62,608 nt of DNA, from NCBI GenBank assembly GCA_903857665.1, contig CAIOFV010000042.1, positions 1 to 62,608 on the forward strand, in the 5' to 3' direction. The notes under the pieces are model-generated. The model was given only the letters and a program-made list of their open reading frames with translations. It had not been told where the DNA came from and did no database searches. Position 1 is the stretch's first letter. Every line of letters starts with the position of its first letter. The DNA comes from an uncultured Myxococcales bacterium. GTDB taxonomy: Bacteria > Myxococcota_A > UBA9042 > DTJE01. The position numbers and the translations under genes were made by a program. Positions 36,153 to 44,745 of the stretch are shown here, in pieces.

Positions 36153-36842
36153 TTGCTGCGGCTCGTCCAAGTCGGCATGCTCCTGACCGCGCTGGTCGTC
36201 GTGGGAACGGCGCTGGCCCAGCCCCATCCCGCGAAGGTCCCGGCGCGTGCAGGTACCCCTGCGGCCCAGCCTGCCTCCACCCCTGCGGCGACGCCCGCGG
36301 CCCCTGCGGCCGCCCCGGCCGTGGACGACGTCGAGGACGTGGAGGACGTGGCGGTTGTGGATGGGGCGCCGTCGGCCGCCCAGGCCGCGACCGACACGAG
36401 GCCCGGTGGCTGGCAGGACGTGGTGGGGCGGTTCCACAACGCCGTCGTCCACGTGCCGATCGGCTGGCTGCTGATGGTCCTGCTGCTGGACGCGCTGGCC
36501 TTCGCCCTGGGGCGGAAGGAACTGGAGGCGGCCGGGCTGTGGGCGCTGGGCGGGGCGCTGCTGTCGTTCGTCCCTGCGATCGCCACCGGCCTCCTGCGCC
36601 AGGGCTTCGTTTCCCAGGCGCCGGACGTCCGTGCCCTGGTCGAAACGCACGAAACGCTCATCTTCGTGACTGCCGGCGTGGCGTCCATGGCCTTCTTGTG
36701 GCGACTGGCGTTCCGTCGCGACCTCGTCGGGGCGAAGAAAGGGGCCTACCTGGCCCTGATCGGGGTCGCGGCCGTTCTGGTTGCCGTCGCTGGGCACTGG
36801 GGAGGCAAGGTGGCGTGGGGGGCGGACTACCTTCCCTTCTGA
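36153..36842 (+). CDS. DUF2231-type membrane protein
   Basis: A 229-residue protein with an N-terminal signal segment (MLLTALVVVGTALA), an Ala/Pro/Val/Asp-rich linker to about residue 90, and about four helices. The segment RFHNAVVHVPIGWLLM is the DUF2231 core, with conserved His residues, and a later VETHETL and GHWGGKVAWG add more. A metal or heme role is possible. Start: the TTG at 36153, 8 bases after GAGG, is preferred; an ATG at 36177 is an alternative. It follows the glycosyltransferase-like gene; a GC-rich stem GGGGGC/GCCCCC (36113-36135) lies between. Confidence 0.65.
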   Translation: MLRLVQVGMLLTALVVVGTALAQPHPAKVPARAGTPAAQPASTPAATPAAPAAAPAVDDVEDVEDVAVVDGAPSAAQAATDTRPGGWQDVVGRFHNAVVHVPIGWLLMVLLLDALAFALGRKELEAAGLWALGGALLSFVPAIATGLLRQGFVSQAPDVRALVETHETLIFVTAGVASMAFLWRLAFRRDLVGAKKGAYLALIGVAAVLVAVAGHWGGKVAWGADYLPF

Positions 36843-36910
36843 GTCATGCCCCCCTTTTTCCCGGACTGCGCTAGACTTGGTTCCACGAACAGAGGCAAGG
36901 AGGACGGACC

Positions 36911-38722
36911 ATGGCCATCCGCACCGACTGGTACGATCCGCCGACCAACCTGGTGGACCTCTGGGAGAACAGCGCGGCGGCGTTCGCCGACCGCCCCCTG
37001 TTCGGCACGCGCGGGCTGGACGGGTTCTTCGCCTGGACCACCTACGGCGAGGTGGACCGCCGCGTCAACGACCTGCGTGCCGGCCTCGCGAGCCTCGGGA
37101 TCGGCCCGGGGGACGTGGTGGGCCTCATCGCGAACAACCGTCCCGAGTGGGCCATCGCCGCCTTCGCGACCTACGGCCTCGGCGCGCGCTTCGTGCCCAT
37201 GTACGAGGCGGAACTGCCGACGGTGTGGCGGTACATCCTGAAGGATGCCGGGGTCAAGGTGCTGCTGGCGGCGGGCTCGCGGGTGCTCGAGATGCTGGGC
37301 GACCTGTCGGACCTGCCGGCCCTCGGCCACGTGATCGTGGTCGATGGCGAGGGGGTCTCCAGCCTGGCCGCCCTGGAACGTGCGGGACATGATGCCCCGG
37401 TGCCTTCCTTCCATCCCCTGCCGACCGACGTGGCCACGTTGATCTACACCTCGGGCACGACCGGCGAACCCAAGGGCGTCCTGCTGTCCCACGGCAACTT
37501 CACGTCGAACTGCCAGGCCGGGCGGCACCTGTACCCCTTCCTGAACACGGAGGACCGCAGCCTGTCGATCCTGCCGTGGGCCCACGTGTACGGCCAGACG
37601 GGCGAGCTGTACCACTTCATCACGTTCGGCGGTTCCATGGGCATCGCGGGCGGTCCGGCCTCGGTGGCCAACGACATGGGCGAGGTCCGTCCGACCTACC
37701 TGATCACGGTGCCACGCGTGTTCAACCGGATCTACGACGTGGTGTGGTCCACGGTTCGCGAGGCCGGCGGGCTGAAGCTGAAACTGTTCCAGGCGGCCGT
37801 GGATGCCGCCCGGGTGAAGCGCGAAACCGGGCACGCCGGGTTCAAGTTCTGGCTGCTCGACCACCTCGTGTTCCAGAAGGTTCGCGATCGGTTCGGCGGC
37901 CGTCTGAAGGGCGCCCTGTCGGGCAGCGCCAGGATGAACGTCGAAATCGCCCAGTTCTTCTTCGATATCGGCATCCCGGTATACGACTGCTACGGGCTGA
38001 CCGAAACCTCGCCGGCGATCACGATGAACTGCCCGACCGCGCACAGGCTGGGCACGGTCGGGCAGTGTGTCGAAAAGGTGAAGGTGGTCATCGACCGAAG
38101 CCGCGTGGACGACGACAGCGGCGAGGGCGAAATCATCGTCTACGGGCCCAATGTGATGCTGGGCTACCACAACAAGCCCAAGGCCACGGCCGAGGTGATG
38201 ACGGAGGACGGCGGCCTGCGCACCGGCGATCGCGGGCGGCTGGACGAGGACGGCTTCCTGCTGATCACCGGGCGCTTCAAGGAGCAGTACAAGCTGGAAA
38301 ACGGGAAGTACGTGTTCCCGGCGGCCATCGAGGAGGAGATCAAGCTGATCCCCTACGTGCTGAACTCGATGGTGTTCGGCGAAGGGAGGGCCTTCAACGA
38401 GTGCCTGGTCGTGCCGGACCTCGCGCGCCTCCGCCACTACGCGAAGGAACTGGGCCTGTCCGTGGACCCGGAGTGGCTGTTCAAGAGCGAAAGCGACGTG
38501 GGCCGGGCGGTCCGGACGCTGGTGGGTCGCGACATCGAAAACCACCTGCGCGGCCGGTTCGCCTCGTACGAAATCCCGCGCCGCTACCACTTCGTCGAGG
38601 AGGACTTCACGGTCGCCAACGGCCTGCTGACCCAGACGCTGAAACTGAAGCGAAAGGCCGTGATGGAGCGGTTCTCGTCGGAATTCGACAAGGCGCCTGA
38701 CGAGGAGGCCTCGATCACCTGA
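36911..38722 (+). CDS. long-chain acyl-CoA ligase (AMP-forming)
   Basis: A 603-residue member of the ANL superfamily that activates fatty acids to acyl-CoA. The AMP-binding motif YTSGTTGEPKG is near residue 180. YDCYGLTETSPAI and the ITGRFKEQYKLENGKYV segment, with the catalytic Lys region, follow the family order. Length fits long-chain acyl-CoA synthetases. ATG 36911 has AGGAGG upstream. It overlaps the convergent SDR gene by 8 bases at the stop. Confidence 0.93.
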   Translation: MAIRTDWYDPPTNLVDLWENSAAAFADRPLFGTRGLDGFFAWTTYGEVDRRVNDLRAGLASLGIGPGDVVGLIANNRPEWAIAAFATYGLGARFVPMYEAELPTVWRYILKDAGVKVLLAAGSRVLEMLGDLSDLPALGHVIVVDGEGVSSLAALERAGHDAPVPSFHPLPTDVATLIYTSGTTGEPKGVLLSHGNFTSNCQAGRHLYPFLNTEDRSLSILPWAHVYGQTGELYHFITFGGSMGIAGGPASVANDMGEVRPTYLITVPRVFNRIYDVVWSTVREAGGLKLKLFQAAVDAARVKRETGHAGFKFWLLDHLVFQKVRDRFGGRLKGALSGSARMNVEIAQFFFDIGIPVYDCYGLTETSPAITMNCPTAHRLGTVGQCVEKVKVVIDRSRVDDDSGEGEIIVYGPNVMLGYHNKPKATAEVMTEDGGLRTGDRGRLDEDGFLLITGRFKEQYKLENGKYVFPAAIEEEIKLIPYVLNSMVFGEGRAFNECLVVPDLARLRHYAKELGLSVDPEWLFKSESDVGRAVRTLVGRDIENHLRGRFASYEIPRRYHFVEEDFTVANGLLTQTLKLKRKAVMERFSSEFDKAPDEEASIT

Positions 38723-39485
38723 TCGGCTTTTCCGGGGCCTCCGCGACCAGTTCCTCGCGTTCGATGGTGTGGTTCGCCGCGCCCGGATCCATCGCCAGCC
38801 GGATCATCGCGGCGGCCAGGCCCGCGGCGTCGATCGACCGGTACCGCCTCCAGGGCCCCTCGATGCCCAGTGCCTTTCCCAGGCTCAGCGCGCCGTCCAC
38901 CAGCGCGTTGGCGATGCGCTCGCTGCGCCTTTCCTCCTCGCGATCCGGCCCCGTGATCATGGCCGGGCGGATCACGATGTAGGGCAGGCCGGACCCCAGC
39001 ACCACGTGCTCGGCCCTCGTCCGCCACCGCATGTACGCCCCCTTCGGGTTGGGGCCGGCGCCCAGCGACGACAGGTACACGAAGCGGGGCGCGTTGCCCG
39101 CGTGCACGGCGGCCTCGACCAGCAGCGCGGTCAGGCCGTAGTCGATCGACTCGTAGGAGGCCGCGGCCGGGTCCTTCCCGGCCCGTGCCAGGGACTGCAT
39201 TCGGGAGCGGGTGGTTCCGAGCAGGCAGAACACGACGCGCGGGTGCAGGCCTTTCAGCGTCGTGGCCATGGCCGGGAGCGTCCAGGGGGTCGCGTCGGGC
39301 TCTGCGCCCAGTTCCGTGAACCGGGTCCACCACTCGGACAGGCGGTTCGAGTCGGGCCGGATGTGGGCGATGGTCCGAATGCCCGCCGCGACCAGTTGCC
39401 GGACCACCTGCTGCCCGACGTAGCCGGTTGCACCGGCCACGAACGCCACCGTGCGGTTGTCGGTGGCGGGTTCGGTCGTGCTCAT
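38715..39485 (-). CDS. NAD(P)-binding protein (NmrA/SDR-like)
   Basis: A 256-residue Rossmann-fold protein. The nucleotide-binding motif is GATGYVGQQV (residue 18), followed by a VFCLLGTTRSRMQ segment and YLSSLGAG. The family of atypical short-chain dehydrogenases (NmrA or HSCARG-like) fits; many such proteins act as redox sensors or epimerases. ATG 39485 follows GGGAGG. It is divergent from the hyf-like operon. Confidence 0.75.
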   Translation of the reverse strand: MSTTEPATDNRTVAFVAGATGYVGQQVVRQLVAAGIRTIAHIRPDSNRLSEWWTRFTELGAEPDATPWTLPAMATTLKGLHPRVVFCLLGTTRSRMQSLARAGKDPAAASYESIDYGLTALLVEAAVHAGNAPRFVYLSSLGAGPNPKGAYMRWRTRAEHVVLGSGLPYIVIRPAMITGPDREEERRSERIANALVDGALSLGKALGIEGPWRRYRSIDAAGLAAAMIRLAMDPGAANHTIEREELVAEAPEKPIR

Positions 39486-39523
39486 GGATGCCTCCCTGTC
39501 CAACCCGGATCCCGTGCCCCCCC

Positions 39524-39551
39524 ATGGTAGATCGCCCCGCATCACGATCAA
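39524..39551 (-). promoter_or_regulatory. promoter for the NmrA/SDR-like gene
   Basis: On the minus strand TTGATC (39546-39551) and TACCAT (39524-39529) are 16 bases apart, giving a leader of about 32 bases. Confidence 0.4.
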
Positions 39552-39615
39552 AGCCGCGGCGACGGCGGACGCGCCCCACCGGGCCGAACGTCCTTCGGCT
39601 CGACCGGCCGCAATC

Positions 39616-39643
39616 TTGACTTTCGACCGTCCGGGGCTAGACT
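39616..39643 (+). promoter_or_regulatory. sigma70-like promoter for the hyf-like operon
   Basis: TTGACT (39616-39621) and TAGACT (39638-39643) are 16 bases apart. Only 11 bases separate the -10 from the ATG at 39655, so the start would fall about 5 bases before the codon. There is no ribosome-binding site, so the first message of the operon may be almost leaderless. Confidence 0.6.
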
Positions 39644-39654
39644 TCGGCCCGGTC

Positions 39655-41688
39655 ATGCAAGGATCCGCACTGGCGGATCCGTTGAGCAGGATCTTGACGG
39701 TCGCTCTCGTCCTGACGCTTCTGTCGGTCGCCCTCTTCATCATCGCCGGGACCCTGTCTGCCCTCCTGGGACGCCTCGATCGCGCCGCGCTTGCGGTCGG
39801 CACGGCGGGTTCCCTGCTGGCCTGCGCGGTCGGGCTGGCGGGTTCGGTGATGGCCCTGATGGACGGGGGCGCCGAAACCGTCGCGTCGTCGTGGCGCCTG
39901 CCGATCGGCGCGATTTCCATGGGCATCGATCCCCTGTCCGCGTTCTTCTGCCTGTGCATCTTCCTGGTATGCGGCCTGGGGGCCCTGTTCGGCGCCGGGT
40001 ACCTTCGGCGCGGCTGGCTGGGCCGCCGCCGCCTGGCCCCGGCGCTGGCGTTCTTCAACGTGCTGGCCGCGTCGATGGTCGGTGTGGCGCTGGCCCGCGA
40101 CGGCGTGCTGTTCCTGCTGGCCTGGGAGGCCATGTCCCTGTCGTCGTTCTTCCTGGTCACCTTCGAGGGGGACCGGCCGGAAACGCGCCGTGCCGGCCTC
40201 GTGTACCTGATCGCGTCCCACCTGGGCCTCGTGCCGCTGATCGTCCTGTTCGTGCTGCTGGGCGGCGCGACGGGTTCCTTCGACTTCGCCGCGATCCTCG
40301 CCGCGGGTGCGCCGTCCGCGCTGGTGGCCACGACCTGCTTCCTGCTGGCCCTCGCCGGATTCGGCCTGAAGGCCGGCTTCTGGCCGCTGCACGCCTGGCT
40401 GCCCGAGGCCCACCCCGCCGCGCCGAGCCACGTGTCCGCGGTGATGTCGGGCGTGATGATCAAACTGGGCATCTACGGGCTGTTGCGGACCCTCACGTTC
40501 CTGGGCGAGCCGCCCGAGTGGTGGGGGTTCGTCGTCATCGTCGTGGGCATCGTTTCGGGCGTGGGCGGCGTGCTCCATGCCCTGGCGCAGCACGACCTCA
40601 AGCGCCTGCTGGCATACCACAGCGTCGAGAACATCGGGATCATCGCGCTGGGAGTCGGCCTGGGCATCGTGGGCCGGGCCAACGGCAACACGACGCTGTC
40701 GTTCCTCGGGTTCGGCGGCGCGCTGCTGCACGTCCTGAATCACGGCCTGTTCAAGGGCCTGCTGTTCCAGGGGGCCGGCAGCGTGGCCCACGCCACCGGG
40801 ACCCGGGACATCGACTCGCTGGGGGGCCTGCTGCGGCGGATGCCCGTGACCGGCACGACCTTCCTGGTGGGTTCCGCCGCGATCAGTGGCCTGCCGCCCT
40901 TCAACGGGTTCGTCAGCGAACTGCTGATCTACGTCGGGGCCTTCGTCGGCGCCGTGGAACTGCCCGCCTCCAGCGCCCTCTGGACCCTGGCGGTCGTGCC
41001 GGCGCTGGCGCTCATCGGCGGCCTGGCCTCGGCCTGCTTCGTCAAGGCGTTCGGCGTCGTCTTCCTGGGCGAGCCGCGAACCCCTGCGGCCGCCGCCGCC
41101 CACGAAGCCGGTCCTTCGATGCGGTGGGCGATGCTGCTGGGTGCGGGCCTCTGCGTCCTGATCGGGGTGGTCCCCCTGGTGGCCCTTCGGCTGGTCGAGG
41201 CGCCCGCGTTCGCACTGTCCGGCGCCGCAGCCCTGCCGGAGGGGGTCGTGGACGTGCTGTCGGCGGTGGCGGGAATCGCCCTGGCGCTGGGCGTGCTGGT
41301 GGCCGTGCTGGCAGGGCTGCGCTGGGCGCTGCTGCGCGGGCGGGACATCCGGCAGGCGGCCACGTGGGGCTGCGGCTACGAGGCTCCGACCGCCCGTATG
41401 CAATACACGGCCGCGTCGTTCGCGGACCCGATCCTGGCGCCGTCCGAGTCCATCTTCGATCGGCACGTCCACGCCGAGGGCCTCGTCGGGTACTTCCCCG
41501 TCGCGGCCAGCCACCGGCGACACCTGGGCGACATGGCGGCCGACCGGGTGCTGGCGCCCGGCGTGGACGCCCTGCTGTCGGTGTTCCGGCGGATTGATTT
41601 CCTGCAGCAGGGCGGCGTGCCCCGGTACCTGGTCTGGGTGCTCCTGACGGTGGTGGTGCTGCTGGTCTGGCAACTGGGCGCGTTCTGA
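39655..41688 (+). CDS. hyfB: hydrogenase-4 component B-like ion-translocating subunit
   Basis: A 677-residue polytopic protein (about 16 helices) of the NuoL/Mrp family, as found in Hyf/Hyc-type complexes. The Glu in LAWEAMSLSSFF, the Lys in GFGLKAGFWPLHAWLPEAHP and the Lys in NHGLFKGLLF are the conserved charged residues of the proton-transfer path. The HyfB-specific end GYEAPTARMQYTAASFADP is present, placing it in the hydrogenase-4 group and not complex I. ATG 39655 lacks a Shine-Dalgarno sequence but follows the promoter closely. It is the first of six genes in one direction. Confidence 0.88.
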   Translation: MQGSALADPLSRILTVALVLTLLSVALFIIAGTLSALLGRLDRAALAVGTAGSLLACAVGLAGSVMALMDGGAETVASSWRLPIGAISMGIDPLSAFFCLCIFLVCGLGALFGAGYLRRGWLGRRRLAPALAFFNVLAASMVGVALARDGVLFLLAWEAMSLSSFFLVTFEGDRPETRRAGLVYLIASHLGLVPLIVLFVLLGGATGSFDFAAILAAGAPSALVATTCFLLALAGFGLKAGFWPLHAWLPEAHPAAPSHVSAVMSGVMIKLGIYGLLRTLTFLGEPPEWWGFVVIVVGIVSGVGGVLHALAQHDLKRLLAYHSVENIGIIALGVGLGIVGRANGNTTLSFLGFGGALLHVLNHGLFKGLLFQGAGSVAHATGTRDIDSLGGLLRRMPVTGTTFLVGSAAISGLPPFNGFVSELLIYVGAFVGAVELPASSALWTLAVVPALALIGGLASACFVKAFGVVFLGEPRTPAAAAAHEAGPSMRWAMLLGAGLCVLIGVVPLVALRLVEAPAFALSGAAALPEGVVDVLSAVAGIALALGVLVAVLAGLRWALLRGRDIRQAATWGCGYEAPTARMQYTAASFADPILAPSESIFDRHVHAEGLVGYFPVAASHRRHLGDMAADRVLAPGVDALLSVFRRIDFLQQGGVPRYLVWVLLTVVVLLVWQLGAF

Positions 41689-41696
41689 GGTCGTCG

Positions 41697-42614
41697 ATGT
41701 TCGACGTGGCGGTCCACATCACGCTGCTGGTCCTGATGCCCCTGCCCATGCTGGGCCTGATCAACCGCGTCAAGTCCATCGCTGCGGGACGCAAGGGCCC
41801 GCCGTTGCTCCAGCCGCTGTACGACGTCGTGAAGTTGCTGCAGAAGGGCGCGGTTTACAGCCGCACGACGACGTGGATCTTCGTCGCCGGGCCGATCGTG
41901 ACGCTGGCGTCGGCGATCCTCGCGGCGCTGATCGTCCCGCTGGCATCGACCACTTCGCCGTTCGGGTTTCCCGCCGACGTGTTCGTGTTCGCGTACCTGC
42001 TGGGCGTCGGCCGCTTCTTCACGATGGCGGCCGCGCTGGACACCGGCTCGGCCTTCGAGGGGATGGGCGCCTCCCGCGAGGCGGCCTTCGCGGCGCTGGC
42101 GGAACCCGCGCTGTTCCTGGCGCTGATGATCGTGTGCGTGCCGGCCGACAGCGCCTGCTTCGGCGACGCCTTTTCCGCCATTCCGGCCGCGGGCGGCCTG
42201 CTGCGGCACCCGGGCCTCCTGCTGGCCGCGCTGGCGCTGGGCGTGGTGCTGCTGGCCGAAACCTCCCGCATCCCGGTGGACGACCCCAACACCCACCTCG
42301 AATTGACGATGATCCACGAGGTGATGGTGCTGGACCACAGCGGCCCGGACTTCGCCTTCATCCAGATCGGGTACGCCCTCAAGTTCTTCGCGCTGGGCGC
42401 GGTGCTGGTCCACCTGGTCCTGCCGATCCCCGCGACCGGCTGGATGGCGCCCGTGCTGTTCGTCGCCGGGCAGGCCGGCGTTGCGATCACGGTCGGGATC
42501 ATCGAGTCGGTGATGGCCCGCCTGCGCCTGTCCCGCGTGCCGCAGTTCCTGATCGGCGCCTGCGTGGTGGCCGCGGTGGGCGTGCTGGTCCTCTTCACGG
42601 GAGGCCGGCCATGA
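41697..42614 (+). CDS. hyfC: NuoH/HyfC-like membrane subunit
   Basis: A 305-residue polytopic subunit (about 8 helices) that connects the peripheral arm to the membrane arm. The segment AETSRIPVDDPNTHLELTMI is the conserved acidic loop, and DVVKLLQKGAV is near the start. It begins 8 bases after hyfB, and its stop overlaps the start of the next gene by four bases. Confidence 0.88.
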   Translation: MFDVAVHITLLVLMPLPMLGLINRVKSIAAGRKGPPLLQPLYDVVKLLQKGAVYSRTTTWIFVAGPIVTLASAILAALIVPLASTTSPFGFPADVFVFAYLLGVGRFFTMAAALDTGSAFEGMGASREAAFAALAEPALFLALMIVCVPADSACFGDAFSAIPAAGGLLRHPGLLLAALALGVVLLAETSRIPVDDPNTHLELTMIHEVMVLDHSGPDFAFIQIGYALKFFALGAVLVHLVLPIPATGWMAPVLFVAGQAGVAITVGIIESVMARLRLSRVPQFLIGACVVAAVGVLVLFTGGRP

Positions 42615-43285
42615 GCCTCGATGCCGACCTGCTGCTGCTGCTGGTCATCGGGATCGACCTGTTCATCGGGTCCACCGGCCGCCTGGGCGCCCGGATCCGG
42701 GCGTGCGCGCTGCAGGGCCTGGTGCTGGCGGCGCTGCCCCTGGCGATCCAGGGGACCGGCGTGCTGACCGGCGGCGAGCGGGTGCTGCACACGGTCCTCG
42801 CGGTGCTGGCGACCTTCCTGCTGAAGGCCGTCGCGATCCCGTACTTCCTGCTGCGGGCGATGCGCCAGAGCGGCGTGGCTCGCGAGGCCGAACCCGAGCA
42901 CAGCCTGCACCTGTCCCTGCTGCTGTGCGCGGTGCTGGTGGGCCTGTCGTTCTGGATCGGCGCCGTGATGCTGCCGCCTCCCGAGGCCGGTTCCAGCCCG
43001 CTGGGCGTGCCCGCCGGACTGGCGACGCTGCTGGTGGGCCTGTACCTGACGGTGGGCGGTCGCACGGAACTGACGCAGGTCATCGGCTACCTGGTCCTGG
43101 AAAACGGCGTCTTCGTCATCGGCCAGCGGGTGCTGGGCGAATTCCCGCTGGTGGTCGAACTGGGCGTGCTGCTGGACGTCCTGGTGGCGGTGATGCTGAT
43201 GGCCGTGCTGGTGGCCTTCGGGCATCGTCCCGAGGGCGGTTCGGCGGGTGACGGGGCGGCGACTCCGGCGGGAGGCGCCCGATGA
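42611..43285 (+). CDS. hyfE: HyfE-like membrane subunit
   Basis: A 224-residue protein with about 6 helices, resembling HyfE, the NuoK-like subunit of hydrogenase-4. A helix near the middle reads RVLHTVLAVLATFLLKAV, and a Glu in QVIGYLVLENGVFV is conserved in NuoK-like helices. The C-terminal 20 residues are Gly/Ala rich. Overlaps of four bases on both sides show tight coupling. Confidence 0.8.
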   Translation: MSLDADLLLLLVIGIDLFIGSTGRLGARIRACALQGLVLAALPLAIQGTGVLTGGERVLHTVLAVLATFLLKAVAIPYFLLRAMRQSGVAREAEPEHSLHLSLLLCAVLVGLSFWIGAVMLPPPEAGSSPLGVPAGLATLLVGLYLTVGGRTELTQVIGYLVLENGVFVIGQRVLGEFPLVVELGVLLDVLVAVMLMAVLVAFGHRPEGGSAGDGAATPAGGAR

Positions 43286-44745
43286 CCCTGCTGTGGGCGC
43301 TGCTGCTGGTCCCGGTCGCGTGCATCCCGATCGCCGCGCTGCTTCCGTCTGCGCAGGCCGTGCTGGCTCTGTGCGTGGCGGGCGCCGTCGCGGTCGCGGG
43401 AATCGCCGCGGCGCTGATCCCTTCGGCCCTGGAGTCCCCGGTCTTCGCGGGCGGGCAGCAACTGATGCTGGATGCCCTGTCGGCCTACAACCTCGGGATC
43501 GTGGTCTTCGTGTTCGGCTTCTCGTCGGTGTACGCGCTGCGCTATTTCGGTCACGGCGCCCGGGACGGCACGTTCGGCCGTTCGAAGGCGCGGCGTTTCG
43601 GCGCGGCGTGGTTCGGCTTCCTGGCCAGCATGATCCTGGTGCTGGTTTCCAACAACGTCGGCATGCTGTGGGTGGCCATGGAAACGACCACGCTGGCGTC
43701 TGCGCTGCTGGTGTGCCTGGACTTCGACCCGCCCTCGGTGCGGGCGTCCTGGACCTACCTGATGATCTGCTCGGTGGGCATCGCGCTGGCGCTGCTGGGG
43801 ACCTTCCTGCTGTGCGGCGAGGCCCGGACCGTCACGAACGGCGCCGAAAGCCCCTTCCTGTGGACGGACCTGATGCGCGTGGCGTCCCGCATGCGCCCCG
43901 GCGCCGTCAAACTGGCCTTCCTGTTCCTGCTGGTCGGGTACGGCACGAAGGCCGGCCTGGCTCCAATGCACACGTGGCTGCCGGACGCCCACGGGCAGGC
44001 GCCCACGCCCGTCTCGGCGGTGCTGTCGGGCGTGCTGCTGAACTGCGCGCTATACAGCATCAGCCGGTTCCTGCCGGTGGTCGAAGGCTCCACCGGCGGG
44101 GACGGCTGGGCGTTCCGGTTGCTGGTGCCGTTCGGCCTGGTATCCATCGGCGTGGCCGCCGCGTTCATCGCCCACGAGCACGACCTGAAGCGCCTGCTGG
44201 CCTATTGCAGCGTCGAGCACATCGGGATCATCGCGCTGGGCCTGGGCCTGGGCGGGACCACCGCGGCGCTGTTCCACACGCTGAACCACTCGGTCAGCAA
44301 GATGGTCGCCTTCTTCTGCGTCGGGAACCTGGCCCACGACCATGGGACGCGGGACTCGCGGGCCATCGGCGGCCTGCTGAAGACGTCGCGGCTGGCGGGC
44401 GTCGGCCTGCTGGTGGCGGTGCTGGCCCTGGCGGGCACGCCGCCGTCATCGACGTTCATGAGCGAATTGTGGATCGCCCGGGACGGCATCGCGGGGGGCC
44501 ACCTCGCCGCGGTGGTCGCGTTCCTGCTGGGCGCCGCGGTGATCTTCGTGGTGCTGCTGCGGCCGATCCTGGGGATGGCCTGGGCCCCGGCGAAGGAGGG
44601 GCAGCCGACGGTGCGCGCCCGGGCCGTGGACTGGCCTCTGATCGTGCTGCCCCTGGCGCTGATGGTCGCGCTGGGGCTGTGGATGCCCGTGTTCCTTTCG
44701 GACGCTCTGACGCGTGCCGCCGCCGTGCTGGGAGGCGTGCGATGA
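43282..44745 (+). CDS. hyfF: HyfF-like ion-translocating subunit
   Basis: A 487-residue NuoN/Mrp-type subunit (about 14 helices). The conserved Glu (LWVAMETTTLAS), Lys (GTKAGLAPMHTWLPDAHG) and Lys/His helix (LNHSVSKMVAFF) are present. Both HyfB and HyfF have full sets of the charged residues, so proton or sodium pumping looks possible. Confidence 0.88.
   Translation: MTLLWALLLVPVACIPIAALLPSAQAVLALCVAGAVAVAGIAAALIPSALESPVFAGGQQLMLDALSAYNLGIVVFVFGFSSVYALRYFGHGARDGTFGRSKARRFGAAWFGFLASMILVLVSNNVGMLWVAMETTTLASALLVCLDFDPPSVRASWTYLMICSVGIALALLGTFLLCGEARTVTNGAESPFLWTDLMRVASRMRPGAVKLAFLFLLVGYGTKAGLAPMHTWLPDAHGQAPTPVSAVLSGVLLNCALYSISRFLPVVEGSTGGDGWAFRLLVPFGLVSIGVAAAFIAHEHDLKRLLAYCSVEHIGIIALGLGLGGTTAALFHTLNHSVSKMVAFFCVGNLAHDHGTRDSRAIGGLLKTSRLAGVGLLVAVLALAGTPPSSTFMSELWIARDGIAGGHLAAVVAFLLGAAVIFVVLLRPILGMAWAPAKEGQPTVRARAVDWPLIVLPLALMVALGLWMPVFLSDALTRAAAVLGGVR

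Noticed and set aside
39637..41673. 678-residue open frame on the minus strand
   Set aside because: Antisense to hyfB; Gln/Arg/His-rich shadow.
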